Source of the DNA: Planococcus sp. ISL-110
GTDB taxonomy: Bacteria > Bacillota > Bacilli > Bacillales_A > Planococcaceae
Direction of reading: 5' to 3'
DNA length: 43,632 nt
Assembly (NCBI RefSeq): GCF_018613575.1
Contig: NZ_JAGGPX010000002.1
Span: forward strand, 1 to 43,632
Positions 35,427 to 43,632 of this stretch are shown here, one piece after another; the stretch's first letter is position 1; every line of letters begins with the position of its first letter. The notes under the pieces are model-generated. The model was not told the DNA's origin, ran no database searches, and worked only from the letters and a program-made list of their open reading frames with translations. Made by a program: the position numbers and the translations under genes.

Positions 35427-36029
35427 ATGTCTCGTTATACAGGTCCATCATGGAAACTGTCACGCCGCTTGGGAATTTCCCTTACAGGCACAGGTAAAGA
35501 ATTAGAAAAACGCCCTTACGCACCAGGTCAACACGGTGCTAACCAACGCAGAAAAGTTTCTGAGTACGGTTTGCAACTTCAAGAAAAACAGAAGCTACGT
35601 TTCATGTACGGAGTAACCGAACGCCAGTTCAAAACTTTGTTCAACAAAGCCGGCAAAATGACTGGTAAGCACGGTGAAAACTTCATGATCCTTCTTGAAG
35701 CTCGCCTTGATAACGTTGTTTATCGCTTAGGCCTTGCGCGCACTCGTCGCCAAGCTCGCCAAATCGTAAACCACGGCCACATCCTTGTTGATGGCAAACG
35801 CGTTGACATTCCGTCATTCAGCGTGAAACCAGGACAAACAATTGCTTTCCGTGAAAAATCAAACAACCTTGATGTAGTAAACGAAGCAATCGAAGTAAGC
35901 AACTTTGTTCCTGAATACGTAACTATCGATACTGATAGCAAAACAGGAACATTCGTACGCCTTCCAGAGCGCAGCGAATTGTCTGCTGAAATCAACGAAC
36001 AATTGATCGTTGAGTACTACTCACGTTAA
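35427..36029 (+). CDS. rpsD: 30S ribosomal protein S4
   Basis: Primary 16S rRNA-binding protein that nucleates assembly of the 30S body. The 200-residue product begins [15 protein letters not shown] and contains [17 protein letters not shown] and the S4 RNA-binding domain ([35 protein letters not shown]). It lacks the zinc-binding cysteines of the alternative S4 form (C−). ATG at 35427 has AGAGGAGG upstream. Monocistronic, with its own leader and terminator, as is usual in Bacillales. Confidence 0.99.
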   Translation: MSRYTGPSWKLSRRLGISLTGTGKELEKRPYAPGQHGANQRRKVSEYGLQLQEKQKLRFMYGVTERQFKTLFNKAGKMTGKHGENFMILLEARLDNVVYRLGLARTRRQARQIVNHGHILVDGKRVDIPSFSVKPGQTIAFREKSNNLDVVNEAIEVSNFVPEYVTIDTDSKTGTFVRLPERSELSAEINEQLIVEYYSR

Positions 36030-36057
36030 TTGAAAAATTTCGTAAACAGTAGTACCG

Positions 36058-36102
36058 AAAACCCTCGAAACCTTGTTAATTCAATGGTTTCGAGGGTTTT
36101 TT
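36058..36102 (+). terminator. Terminator after rpsD
   Basis: AAAACCCTCGAAACC pairs with GGTTTCGAGGGTTTT around a 13-base loop, ending in six T. Confidence 0.95.
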
Positions 36103-36137
36103 GTTTACTTCTCTCTTACCTAACGAAATTTTTGAGT

Positions 36138-36232
36138 TCTGCAAACAAACTATTGGATTCCGCAAACAAACCGGTTTATTCCGCAAATAAAATCTGGATT
36201 CCGCAAACAAGTCTAACTTTTCCACAAACAGA
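36138..36232. repeat. Five degenerate short repeats with 21-bp period
   Basis: The core TTCCGCAAACAAA recurs with GCAAACA at 36141, 36162, 36183 (as GCAAATA), 36203 and 36224 (as ACAAACA), spacings of 21, 21, 20 and 21 bp. That is two helical turns, so all A-rich cores face one side of the DNA. The sequences between cores are not conserved. Located between the rpsD terminator and the terminator of the RsbR-like gene. Confidence 0.8.
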
Positions 36233-36319
36233 CAGCTAGATTGATGAAACACATCTCCCTGCCTCTTGATTAGCAAGTCAAAACTTTCGAACTCTCAACT
36301 AGATGCAGTATATTAAACA

Positions 36320-36356
36320 AAAAATTCCCGGAGCCAGTTAACTCCGGAAATTTTTT
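36320..36356. terminator. Terminator after the RsbR-like gene
   Basis: AAAATTCCCGGAG and CTCCGGAAATTTT pair with one mismatch. T-runs follow on both strands; on the minus strand TTTTTTGTTT. It lies 14 bp past the stop of the RsbR-like gene. Confidence 0.85.
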
Positions 36357-36370
36357 GTTTAACTTTTTGT

Positions 36371-37213
36371 TCAGACCAAGTGGATCCTGTTTTGCTTTAA
36401 CGCCTGAGCGATGGTGCTGTAGACTTCTATATCGACAAACTTGATACCTAATTGCACAGCTGTTTGGGCAATGACAGGGCTGATGCCGGATAAAGCCACG
36501 TGGACTCCGATAATTTCCAACCCTTTGATCAATTGGAAAACTTGCTGAGCAACCATCGTGTCTATAAGTGGCACACCGGACAGATCAATGAACAGTTTCT
36601 TCAGGTCGTGTTTGGAGCTTTGAGCCAACGCTTTTTCAAACATGATCTCTGCCCGGTGCGGCGTGATTTCTCCGATCAATGGCAGCATGCCGATTTTTTC
36701 AGCCAGCAAGATAACCGGTGCACTCATTTCCACAATCATCTGCTGCTGGGAATTCATCCGCTTCTCTGCAGCTTTGGAATTCTTGTCTGGAAACTCAACA
36801 ATAACTTTACTGATTATCTGAACAACCGCTTTTGTCCATTCCACCAGCTTTTCATGGCTGATTTGCTCTTTACGGCTTAAGACGTATGCTCCGATTTCAT
36901 CCAAATACTGCTGCTGCGCACGGAAAAATTCCTCGATAACGTCCACAATCGGCGTATCCAGATGGGCTTCGTCTTTGGCAATCGTTTCTATCCAATCCCG
37001 AAAGCCCGCTGTAAACTCATGATTATCCTTTTGGAACATGGCGCAAAAGCGAAGATGGAACTCATGATTCTATTTTTTTAGTAGCGCCACTTTATTGGGG
37101 TCGGTCGAGCCGTAGACTCCAGCTTTATTTTTATCCAATGACGAATACCAATCCTCCGTCATCTTCCAGGTTCGTGCGTTTAAGTACTCATACAAGTCTT
37201 GGTCTTTCAACAT
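36371..37213 (-). pseudogene. RsbR-paralogue (stressosome STAS protein) split by one in-frame TAG
   Basis: From ATG at 37213 the minus strand reads MLKDQDLYEYLNARTWKMTE, then DWYSSLDKNKAGVYGSTDP and KVALLKK. It then hits TAG at 37070–37072 and continues in the same frame as NHEFHLRFCAMFQKDNHEFT to the stop at 36371. Both sides fit one RsbR-type protein of 280 residues: a non-heme-globin-like N-terminal domain and a C-terminal STAS domain with IDLSGVPLIDTMVAQ and GISPVIAQT. These include both threonines phosphorylated in RsbR proteins (T219 and T251 of the full frame). The TAG is one base from CAG (Gln). A fragment starting at ATG 37039 (222 residues) could be made, but it has no ribosome binding site. 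Sequencing error cannot be excluded. Confidence 0.8.
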
Positions 37214-37407
37214 TTAACGGCCATTGCATCAAAACGGCAAATAATCCTTGCTGTTGATAGTTTTTGCAAGTTCTTACAGCCTGTTGGCAATGGCTTCATC
37301 CCGCTCTCACTTATAATTTCACTCCAGCCGAAAGCTGACTGAATTGCATTAACTTCTGTTTTCAGCACTCACTGCACTTACTCATTTTTGTATATATTAC
37401 ACTATTA

Positions 37408-37436
37408 TTGACCTGATTTTCATGAAATTTTATATA
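37408..37436 (+). promoter_or_regulatory. Sigma-A promoter of the cobalamin-binding-like gene
   Basis: TTGACC, a 17-base spacer and TATATA, 125 bp before the start codon. A second, sigma-B-like pair (GTTTAA at 37485, GGGAAG at 37506, spacer 15) lies closer but is imperfect. The rest of 37214–37407 shows nothing recognisable. Confidence 0.6.
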
Positions 37437-37560
37437 GGAAATGACTTTTAATACAGCAGCTTACAGCCAGCTTTATCATACTTTGTTTAAACTGTTTCAT
37501 CAATTGGGAAGAACGTTTTCTTTAGACATGGTAAACTGGAAAAAATGGAGGTGGAGCTGG

Positions 37561-38367
37561 ATGCGAATTATTTCAATTTGCCCAAGCAATACGGAATTGC
37601 TGGCATTCCTGGATGCCGAACATCTACTGGTCGGCATTGATGATTATTCTGATTGGCCAAAACAAATCACGGCATTGCCACGACTGGGGCCTGATTTGTC
37701 AATCCGGATGGATGAACTGGAAGCATTAAAACCCGATTTGGTTCTGGCATCATTGAGTGTACCGGGAATGGAAAAAAACCTTGATGAACTGGTTCGAAGA
37801 AAAATACCGCATCTTGTGTTGAATCCCCAAACACTGGAGGAAGTCGGACTGGATCTCTTGAAAGTGGCTGATGCCTGTGGAATAGACGCCACAGCTGTCC
37901 ACACTGAATACCTGGATGTGATCGAAGACATCAAAAGGCGCGGCGAACAGGCGACGACTCGGCCTGCTTTGTACTGGGAATGGTGGCCCAAGCCAGTCTT
38001 CACTCCTGGAAATATCAACTGGCTGACACAGATCAGCAGCCTGATCGGCGCCCGTAACTTGTTTGATGATACCGATTCTGCCAATATCCAAACAGATTGG
38101 GCAGATGTGCTGAAACGGCAGCCTGACTATATCCTCCTTGCCTGGGTCGGCATTTTAACCGCCAAAGTAAAACCGGAGCTTGTCAAAAAACGCCCCGGCT
38201 GGAATGAAATGAAAGCTATTGACCAAATTCATGTCATGGAAGAAGAACTGTATTGCCGCCCTTCTCCCCGACTGATTGAAGGAGCCATCCGCCTGGGGAA
38301 ACTGATTCATCCTGAAGAATTTGAAGATATGGAACTGCCGCGCTTCATTAAAGAAAAGCAAATTTAA
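37561..38367 (+). CDS. Cytosolic BtuF-like cobalamin-binding protein
   Basis: 268-residue protein with the helical-backbone substrate-binding fold of BtuF/FhuD proteins. It starts MRIISICPSNTELLAFL, with LVGIDDYSDWP and LEALKPDLVLASLSV (the usual 'KPDLVL' strand) at about 60, and WADVLKRQPDYILLAWVG at about 180. Unlike true ABC-transporter receptors, it has no signal peptide or lipobox and would be cytoplasmic. No permease or ATPase gene is adjacent. The start at 37561 follows GGAGGTGGAG; the frame is open 40 codons upstream but covers the promoter region. The ligand (B12-like) is inferred from family annotation only. Confidence 0.75.
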   Translation: MRIISICPSNTELLAFLDAEHLLVGIDDYSDWPKQITALPRLGPDLSIRMDELEALKPDLVLASLSVPGMEKNLDELVRRKIPHLVLNPQTLEEVGLDLLKVADACGIDATAVHTEYLDVIEDIKRRGEQATTRPALYWEWWPKPVFTPGNINWLTQISSLIGARNLFDDTDSANIQTDWADVLKRQPDYILLAWVGILTAKVKPELVKKRPGWNEMKAIDQIHVMEEELYCRPSPRLIEGAIRLGKLIHPEEFEDMELPRFIKEKQI

Positions 38368-38421
38368 ATGTTGAAAAGCAAATGCTGCTGCTAGAAGGCG
38401 CGTGCCACTTTAATGCCAGTC

Positions 38422-38453
38422 AAAAAAGCCATCCCGTTTAGGATGGCTTTTTT
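38422..38453. terminator. Bidirectional terminator
   Basis: AAAAAAGCCATCC and GGATGGCTTTTTT pair between the converging cobalamin-binding-like and stress-protein genes; T-runs on both strands. Confidence 0.93.
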
Positions 38454-38466
38454 CTATGCGATAGCT

Positions 38467-39048
38467 TTACAGGCCGGCTTGTCCGCGGCGACTGCCTCGT
38501 AACGGCTCATTATCAAAATCGCTTTGGTCACCCCTTATCGTTGTGGTCTTTTCATTTCCGATTAGGGGATCACGCTCTCCGATGAAGGTATCCCGATCAT
38601 TGCGGTCTGGTATTGAACTTCGGTCTTCCTCGACCAGCACCAATATTTTTCCTTCATTAAAATGTGTTTCATACATTTCCGCTTCATCGTCCGGTATCCC
38701 GAGTCCGATAAGGGCTCCGGCGAGTCCACCTACCCCCGCTCCCGCAGCAGCACCTGTCAAGCCGGCTGCTATTGGCCCCGCTGCAATGATAGGGCCGATG
38801 CCTGGAATGGCCAGTGCTCCAATTCCAGCTAAAACTCCGCCAATGCCACCAAGCGCTCCGCCAGTTAATGCACCAGTAGCTGCACCTTCTCCTGCATGTG
38901 TTCCAGTTTCTTCAGTAATGGTTTCTGTTTCCTTCTTATCTTTACTTAATACGGAAATGTCTTCGCTATTATAGCCTTTTTGCTGTAAATCTTCGATTGC
39001 CTGAATGGCTTCGTTTTCAGTATCGTATGATCCAATTACTCTTGACAT
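38467..39048 (-). CDS. General stress protein 17M-like (YflT domain, glycine zipper)
   Basis: 193-residue protein. Residues 1–35 match the YflT/17M N-terminal domain (RVIGSYDTENEAIQAIEDLQ, SEDISVLSKD). Residues 50–115 are a Gly/Ala-rich glycine-zipper stretch likely to insert in or cross the membrane; VLVEEDRSS follows, then a charged, Arg/Asp/Gly-rich disordered tail. Exact function unknown. ATG at 39048 has AGGAGG upstream. A good sigma-B promoter is present, agreeing with a stress-induced gene. Confidence 0.88.
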   Translation of the reverse strand: MSRVIGSYDTENEAIQAIEDLQQKGYNSEDISVLSKDKKETETITEETGTHAGEGAATGALTGGALGGIGGVLAGIGALAIPGIGPIIAAGPIAAGLTGAAAGAGVGGLAGALIGLGIPDDEAEMYETHFNEGKILVLVEEDRSSIPDRNDRDTFIGERDPLIGNEKTTTIRGDQSDFDNEPLRGSRRGQAGL

Positions 39049-39101
39049 TTCTAACGCCTCCTAGAAGTTTTAGTAAAGTCAATCGCCGTTCATTCCTCAT
39101 G

Positions 39102-39126
39102 TTACCCTCTCTAAATCCGCGTAAAC
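39102..39126 (-). promoter_or_regulatory. Sigma-B promoter of the 17M-like gene
   Basis: On the minus strand GTTTAC, 13 bases, GGGTAA, against the Bacillus consensus GTTTAA-N12–14-GGGTAT. It lies about 55 bp before the start codon. Confidence 0.8.
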
Positions 39127-39155
39127 GTGAATCTCTTATTTTCCCTGAGTATACA

Positions 39156-39190
39156 AAAAAGACAGCCTTTTGAAGAACGGCTGTCTTTTT
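39156..39190 (-). terminator. Terminator after tyrS
   Basis: AAAAAGACAGCC pairs with GGCTGTCTTTTT; on the minus strand it ends in TTTTTT. Confidence 0.9.
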
Positions 39191-39199
39191 GAAGGCTGT

Positions 39200-40477
<1,278 letters not shown>

Positions 40478-40515
40478 TTAATATTAAAAACGCTGAGCGC
40501 GATGAAAAACCACAT

Positions 40516-40745
40516 AAAAAAGCCCCTGCATGAAAAATCCATGCAGGGACGCGATTGCGCGGTACCACCCAGCTTGGAGAAATAAATCTCCCTCTCATCA
40601 TGTGCCGAACGGGGCACTTCCGTAAACTCCAAACCTGTAATTCGATACATGCATTTTGACCGGTTCGCACCACCCACCGGCTCTCTAAAACAAAATTGCA
40701 CGACCTACTTCGGATCCTTCGACGTTTTGAATATGAATATGAAAT
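40516..40745 (-). ncRNA. T-box leader of tyrS (tyrosine specifier)
   Basis: On the minus strand TGGGTGGTACCGCG (plus-strand 40558–40571) is the canonical T-box sequence. The terminator CCCTGCATG...CATGCAGGG follows, then TTTTTTA. Upstream, GAATTACAGGTTTGGAG at the 3' side of Stem I holds TAC as the specifier codon, in the context seen in Bacillus tyrS leaders. Stem I contains GAACCGGTCAAAATGC and AGAGAGCCGGTGGGTGG. Confidence 0.95.
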
Positions 40746-40753
40746 ATACTAGT

Positions 40754-40781
40754 AGTTTACTTTATTATTCGATATTGTCAA
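40754..40781 (-). promoter_or_regulatory. Sigma-A promoter of the tyrS T-box transcript
   Basis: Perfect TTGACA, a 16-base spacer and TAAACT on the minus strand. Confidence 0.55.
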
Positions 40782-40807
40782 TAAGTTTAGATGCAATTAT
40801 AGGAATA

Positions 40808-40816
40808 TGATATAAT
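40808..40816 (+). promoter_or_regulatory. Extended −10 promoter of the penicillin-binding protein gene
   Basis: TGATATAAT, a perfect TGn-TATAAT, 26 bp before the start codon. Confidence 0.7.
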
Positions 40817-40842
40817 ATAAAGGATTTTAGGAGGGCGATAAC

Positions 40843-43632
40843 GTGCGTGAAAAATTAAGAATTTGGATAAGCAAGGCTGAAGAAACAACCGATAGATGGA
40901 CCTCAAAAAAATGGTTCACACGGCTGAGCATTACGTCAGGGGTCATTTGGAATTTGGCATTGATTCTGGCGATTGTTCTCGTAACAGGCGGAGTTTTCGC
41001 CGCATCTGTCGGAGCAGGCTATTTTGCATCACTGGTGGATGAACAAGAACTCCGTACCGAAGACGAAATGCTAAGTGAAATATACAGCTTTGAAGAAACT
41101 TCTGAACTGTATTTTGACAACGAAGTCTATCTCGGAAAACTGCAGACCGATTTGGAGCGCGAGGTTACAACATTGGATAATGTTTCAACCTATGCAAAAG
41201 ATGCTGTTCTTGCCACTGAGGATGAATACTTCCTTGAACACGAAGGAATCGTGCCAAAAGCGATTCTTCGCGGCCTTTTCCAGGATGTCTCGAATTCAGA
41301 CAACCAGACAGGCGGTTCAACATTAACACAGCAATTGATCAAAAATCAGATTTTAACAAATGAAGTATCCTATGAGCGAAAAGCAAAAGAAATATTGCTT
41401 GCAATGCGTTTGGAAAAATTCATGACAAAAAGCGAAATCATGCAAGCTTACTTGAATATTGTGCCCTACGGCAGAATTTCTTCCGGCGCCCATATCGCTG
41501 GTATCGAAACGGCTTCAAAAGGGATGTTCAATGTATCAGCCAGCGAACTGAACCTGGCACAGGCAGCTTTTATTGCCGGTATCCCGAAAGCTCCCTATAG
41601 TTATACCCCCTATGCAGAAGGCGGCAAACTAAAAGATGAAGCGGGATTGATACCGGGTCTTGACCGGATGAAAACCGTTCTTTACCGAATGAAGGAAACT
41701 GAGTACATCACCCAGCAGGAATACGATGAAGCCATCGCTTACGATATTGTGGCTGATTTCCGCCAGAACGAATCACGTTCTTATTCCGATTTCCCATTTG
41801 TCACTGTCGAAATAGAGAAACGGGCATCCCGGATCATCATGGATATATTAGCGGAAAAAAATGGAATTGACCCTAAAACACTGGAAGAAAACGACAAACT
41901 TTATGAAGAGTATGCAATTCTTGCAGATCGGGCAGTTCGTTCAAACGGCTACCGGATCCATTCCACAATCGACAAAGAAGTCTACGTGGCACAGGAAGCA
42001 GCACAAAAATCCTATGAATCCTACGGCACTACTGTAGGCGGCACAGGATTCAATGACGCTGGTGAAGTTGTCGACAAGCAATTCCCAGTTCAAGTCGGCA
42101 GCATTATGATCGAAAACGGCACTGGACGCATCATCAGTTTCGTAGGAGGCCGCGATCATGAAACTGAGAACTTGAACCATGCCACTTCAGCCTACCGTTC
42201 GATGGGCTCTACCGTAAAACCTTTATTGGTCTACGGACCCGCTATCGAGTTCGGACAAATTGGCGCTGGATCCCCTCTTGTCGATGTGAAGTTCGAACAC
42301 ATGGATAACAATAACATGTGGAGTCCTACAAACTTTATTTCAACAAGTGAACAGGGAATCATGCCGGCACGTGACGCATTGGCACAATCACAAAACTTGC
42401 CAACCCTTCGGCTATTTGCCCAGATCCAACAGCAAATGCCAATCCAGTATATAATGAACGCTGGATTTTCACGGATCGAAGAAAAAGAAAACGATAATTA
42501 CGCTTCTGCTCTAGGCGGAGGAATTGAAGCTTCAATCGAGGAAATTACCAATGGTTATGCAATGATTGGAAATAGCGGCGAATACGTCGAGACGACTATG
42601 ATTGATAAAATTGAAGACGCAGACGGCAACATTATTTATGAACATAAGGCAGAGTCAAAAGCAGTGTTTACGCCACCTACTGCTTATGTGCTGACAGATA
42701 TGCTGCGGGATGTCTTTAATACCGACCGAGGAACGGCTAACCGTGCAAATGGATTATTGAAATTCAATTCCGATTTTGCCGGAAAAACAGGTACTACCCA
42801 AAGCACAAAGGATGTCTGGTTAATCGGCTATAACCCGAATGTGACCATGGGCGTATGGCTTGGCTATGATTCCGAGGAGTTCACGCTGTCACGGTTCGAA
42901 AACCGCGATTTGCCAGCTTCCATGCGCGTCAACCAATTATGGGCTCGTTTAATGAATGCCAGTTACGATGTCAGCCCTGAGCTGGTTGGAACTTCAGAGG
43001 AATTCAAACAGCCTGATGGAGTTGTCACGAAATCATTTTGCGGAATCTCCGGCTTAGCGCCAGGTGGTGCCTGCGAGGAAGCTGGACTGATACGTTCAGA
43101 CTTGTTTAACGCTGAAGCAATGACTCCAACAGAAAAAGATGATAGCTTAACAAGTGGCTCGTTTACTACGATTAACGCCAAACGCTATGCCGCTTTATCG
43201 AATACACCAAGTGAGTTTACCTCTGGCGGTGGCATCAGTGTTTCGCAAAAATACATCGATCGCATGATGGCTCCGTTCGGCGGAGACGCCGGCAAGCTGT
43301 TCCCTGGCAACTCGAAATTTTCGAAAGTTGCATCAGGAGACACTTTCGAGGCTGATAACACAGCTCCAGGAGGTGTGCGGGCTGCCATTAGCAACAATAC
43401 CATCACTTGGACCAATTCCGGTTCGAACGATGTAGTCGGATACCGGATTTATAGAGGCGATTCACGTGTCGCCTCTATCTCAGAAGCGAAAAGCAATTCG
43501 TATTCCGCCTCTGGTCCTGGAAGCTATACGGTAGTGGCCGTGGACATTACAGGAAGGCAATCTGCGGCTTCAAACAAAGTCAGCATCGCTGCACCAAAGC
43601 CTGAACCAAAGCCTGAACCAAAACCTGAACCA
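40843..43632 (+). CDS. Class A penicillin-binding protein (3' end outside window)
   Basis: Bifunctional peptidoglycan synthase, 930 codons visible without a stop. Order: short basic cytoplasmic N-terminus, one membrane helix (about residues 37–65), then a GT51 glycosyltransferase domain with its catalytic Glu at E126 (ATEDEYFLEHEG) and GGSTLTQQLIKNQ and RKAKEILLAMRLEK. The transpeptidase domain has S456-TVK, the SQN triad in ALAQSQNLPTL, and K648-TG (FAGKTGTTQ). After about residue 840 comes a fibronectin-III-like module (NNTITWTNSGSNDVVGYRIY, SYTVVAVDITGR), then KPEP repeats cut by the window edge. The start is GTG at 40843 with AGGAGGG upstream. Divergent from tyrS. Confidence 0.95.
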   Translation, partial: MREKLRIWISKAEETTDRWTSKKWFTRLSITSGVIWNLALILAIVLVTGGVFAASVGAGYFASLVDEQELRTEDEMLSEIYSFEETSELYFDNEVYLGKLQTDLEREVTTLDNVSTYAKDAVLATEDEYFLEHEGIVPKAILRGLFQDVSNSDNQTGGSTLTQQLIKNQILTNEVSYERKAKEILLAMRLEKFMTKSEIMQAYLNIVPYGRISSGAHIAGIETASKGMFNVSASELNLAQAAFIAGIPKAPYSYTPYAEGGKLKDEAGLIPGLDRMKTVLYRMKETEYITQQEYDEAIAYDIVADFRQNESRSYSDFPFVTVEIEKRASRIIMDILAEKNGIDPKTLEENDKLYEEYAILADRAVRSNGYRIHSTIDKEVYVAQEAAQKSYESYGTTVGGTGFNDAGEVVDKQFPVQVGSIMIENGTGRIISFVGGRDHETENLNHATSAYRSMGSTVKPLLVYGPAIEFGQIGAGSPLVDVKFEHMDNNNMWSPTNFISTSEQGIMPARDALAQSQNLPTLRLFAQIQQQMPIQYIMNAGFSRIEEKENDNYASALGGGIEASIEEITNGYAMIGNSGEYVETTMIDKIEDADGNIIYEHKAESKAVFTPPTAYVLTDMLRDVFNTDRGTANRANGLLKFNSDFAGKTGTTQSTKDVWLIGYNPNVTMGVWLGYDSEEFTLSRFENRDLPASMRVNQLWARLMNASYDVSPELVGTSEEFKQPDGVVTKSFCGISGLAPGGACEEAGLIRSDLFNAEAMTPTEKDDSLTSGSFTTINAKRYAALSNTPSEFTSGGGISVSQKYIDRMMAPFGGDAGKLFPGNSKFSKVASGDTFEADNTAPGGVRAAISNNTITWTNSGSNDVVGYRIYRGDSRVASISEAKSNSYSASGPGSYTVVAVDITGRQSAASNKVSIAAPKPEPKPEPKPEP

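Noticed and set aside
36138..36232. CRISPR-like appearance of the 21-bp repeats
   Set aside because: Cores are only 7–13 bp, degenerate, and the intervening sequence is about 10 bp; there are no cas genes.
36030..36239. A 69-residue plus-strand ORF after rpsD with repeated SANK segments
   Set aside because: It runs through the rpsD terminator, and its protein repeat is just the 21-bp DNA period, which is a multiple of three; it lacks a ribosome binding site.
37039..37213. Treating the first 47 codons of the RsbR-like gene as an unrelated small ORF
   Set aside because: They match the RsbR N-terminal pattern, are in frame with the downstream part and are separated from it by exactly one stop codon.
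41941..42180. Minus-strand ORFs inside the penicillin-binding protein gene (also 42963–43181 and 43185–43415)
   Set aside because: Antisense shadows of a well-supported coding region.

Overview
The window looks like chromosomal DNA of a Gram-positive member of the Bacillales, most likely the Planococcaceae (Planococcus or a relative). The basis is gene content and order (pyk–pfkA–accA–accD, dnaE–nrnA–ytpI–ytoI–ytkL, ytxK–tpx–yteJ–sppA, thiI–nifZ–ezrA–hisJ–ytsP, rpsD, tyrS). These match the B. subtilis neighbourhood, with strong AGGAGG-type ribosome binding sites, T-box leaders and a sigma-B-type promoter. The genus is inference; no rRNA gene is present. Almost everything is core metabolism and housekeeping. 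There is no prophage, insertion sequence, CRISPR array or tRNA.

Layout. 1–4.6 kb (minus strand): glycolysis (pyk, cut by the window start, and pfkA), then a FadR-type GntR regulator overlapping accD, which overlaps accA (malonyl-CoA synthesis). 4.6–8.6 kb: dnaE and nrnA. 8.7–11.8 kb: ytpI, ytoI, then a 600-bp array of five long hairpin elements (A-B-A-B-A, exact 245-bp period), then ytkL. 12–16 kb: Xaa-Pro peptidase, alanine dehydrogenase, a universal stress protein and an NADPH:quinone-type oxidoreductase. 16.1–18.6 kb: a decayed lipoprotein gene and a preQ1 riboswitch leading the queC-queD-queE operon. 18.7–21.5 kb: a PhnA-type zinc-ribbon protein, a second Usp and an NhaC-family antiporter under a tyrosine-type T-box. 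21.6–28 kb: a small basic protein, YtxK methyltransferase, a one-cysteine Tpx, RDD protein, SppA, RarD and an acyl-CoA synthetase.

28–33.9 kb: thiI and its cysteine desulfurase (tRNA 4-thiouridine), ezrA (cell division), hisJ, and a GAF-type methionine sulfoxide reductase. 33.9–36.1 kb: a methionine gamma-lyase-like enzyme with a catabolite (cre) operator, and rpsD with its long leader. 36.1–39.1 kb: a 21-bp-periodic repeat, an RsbR paralogue split by one nonsense codon, a cytosolic cobalamin-binding-type protein, and a general-stress-17M protein with a clear sigma-B promoter. 39.2–43.6 kb: tyrS under a T-box, and a class A penicillin-binding protein that runs off the window end.

I did not find a convincing new multi-gene system. 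The most unusual items are the covarying hairpin array at 10.48–11.08 kb, the nonsense-split RsbR gene at 37.07 kb, the 21-bp helically phased repeat at 36.14–36.23 kb, the Tpx without a resolving cysteine, and the regulatory arrangement in which two genes (nhaC and tyrS) both carry tyrosine-codon T-boxes.
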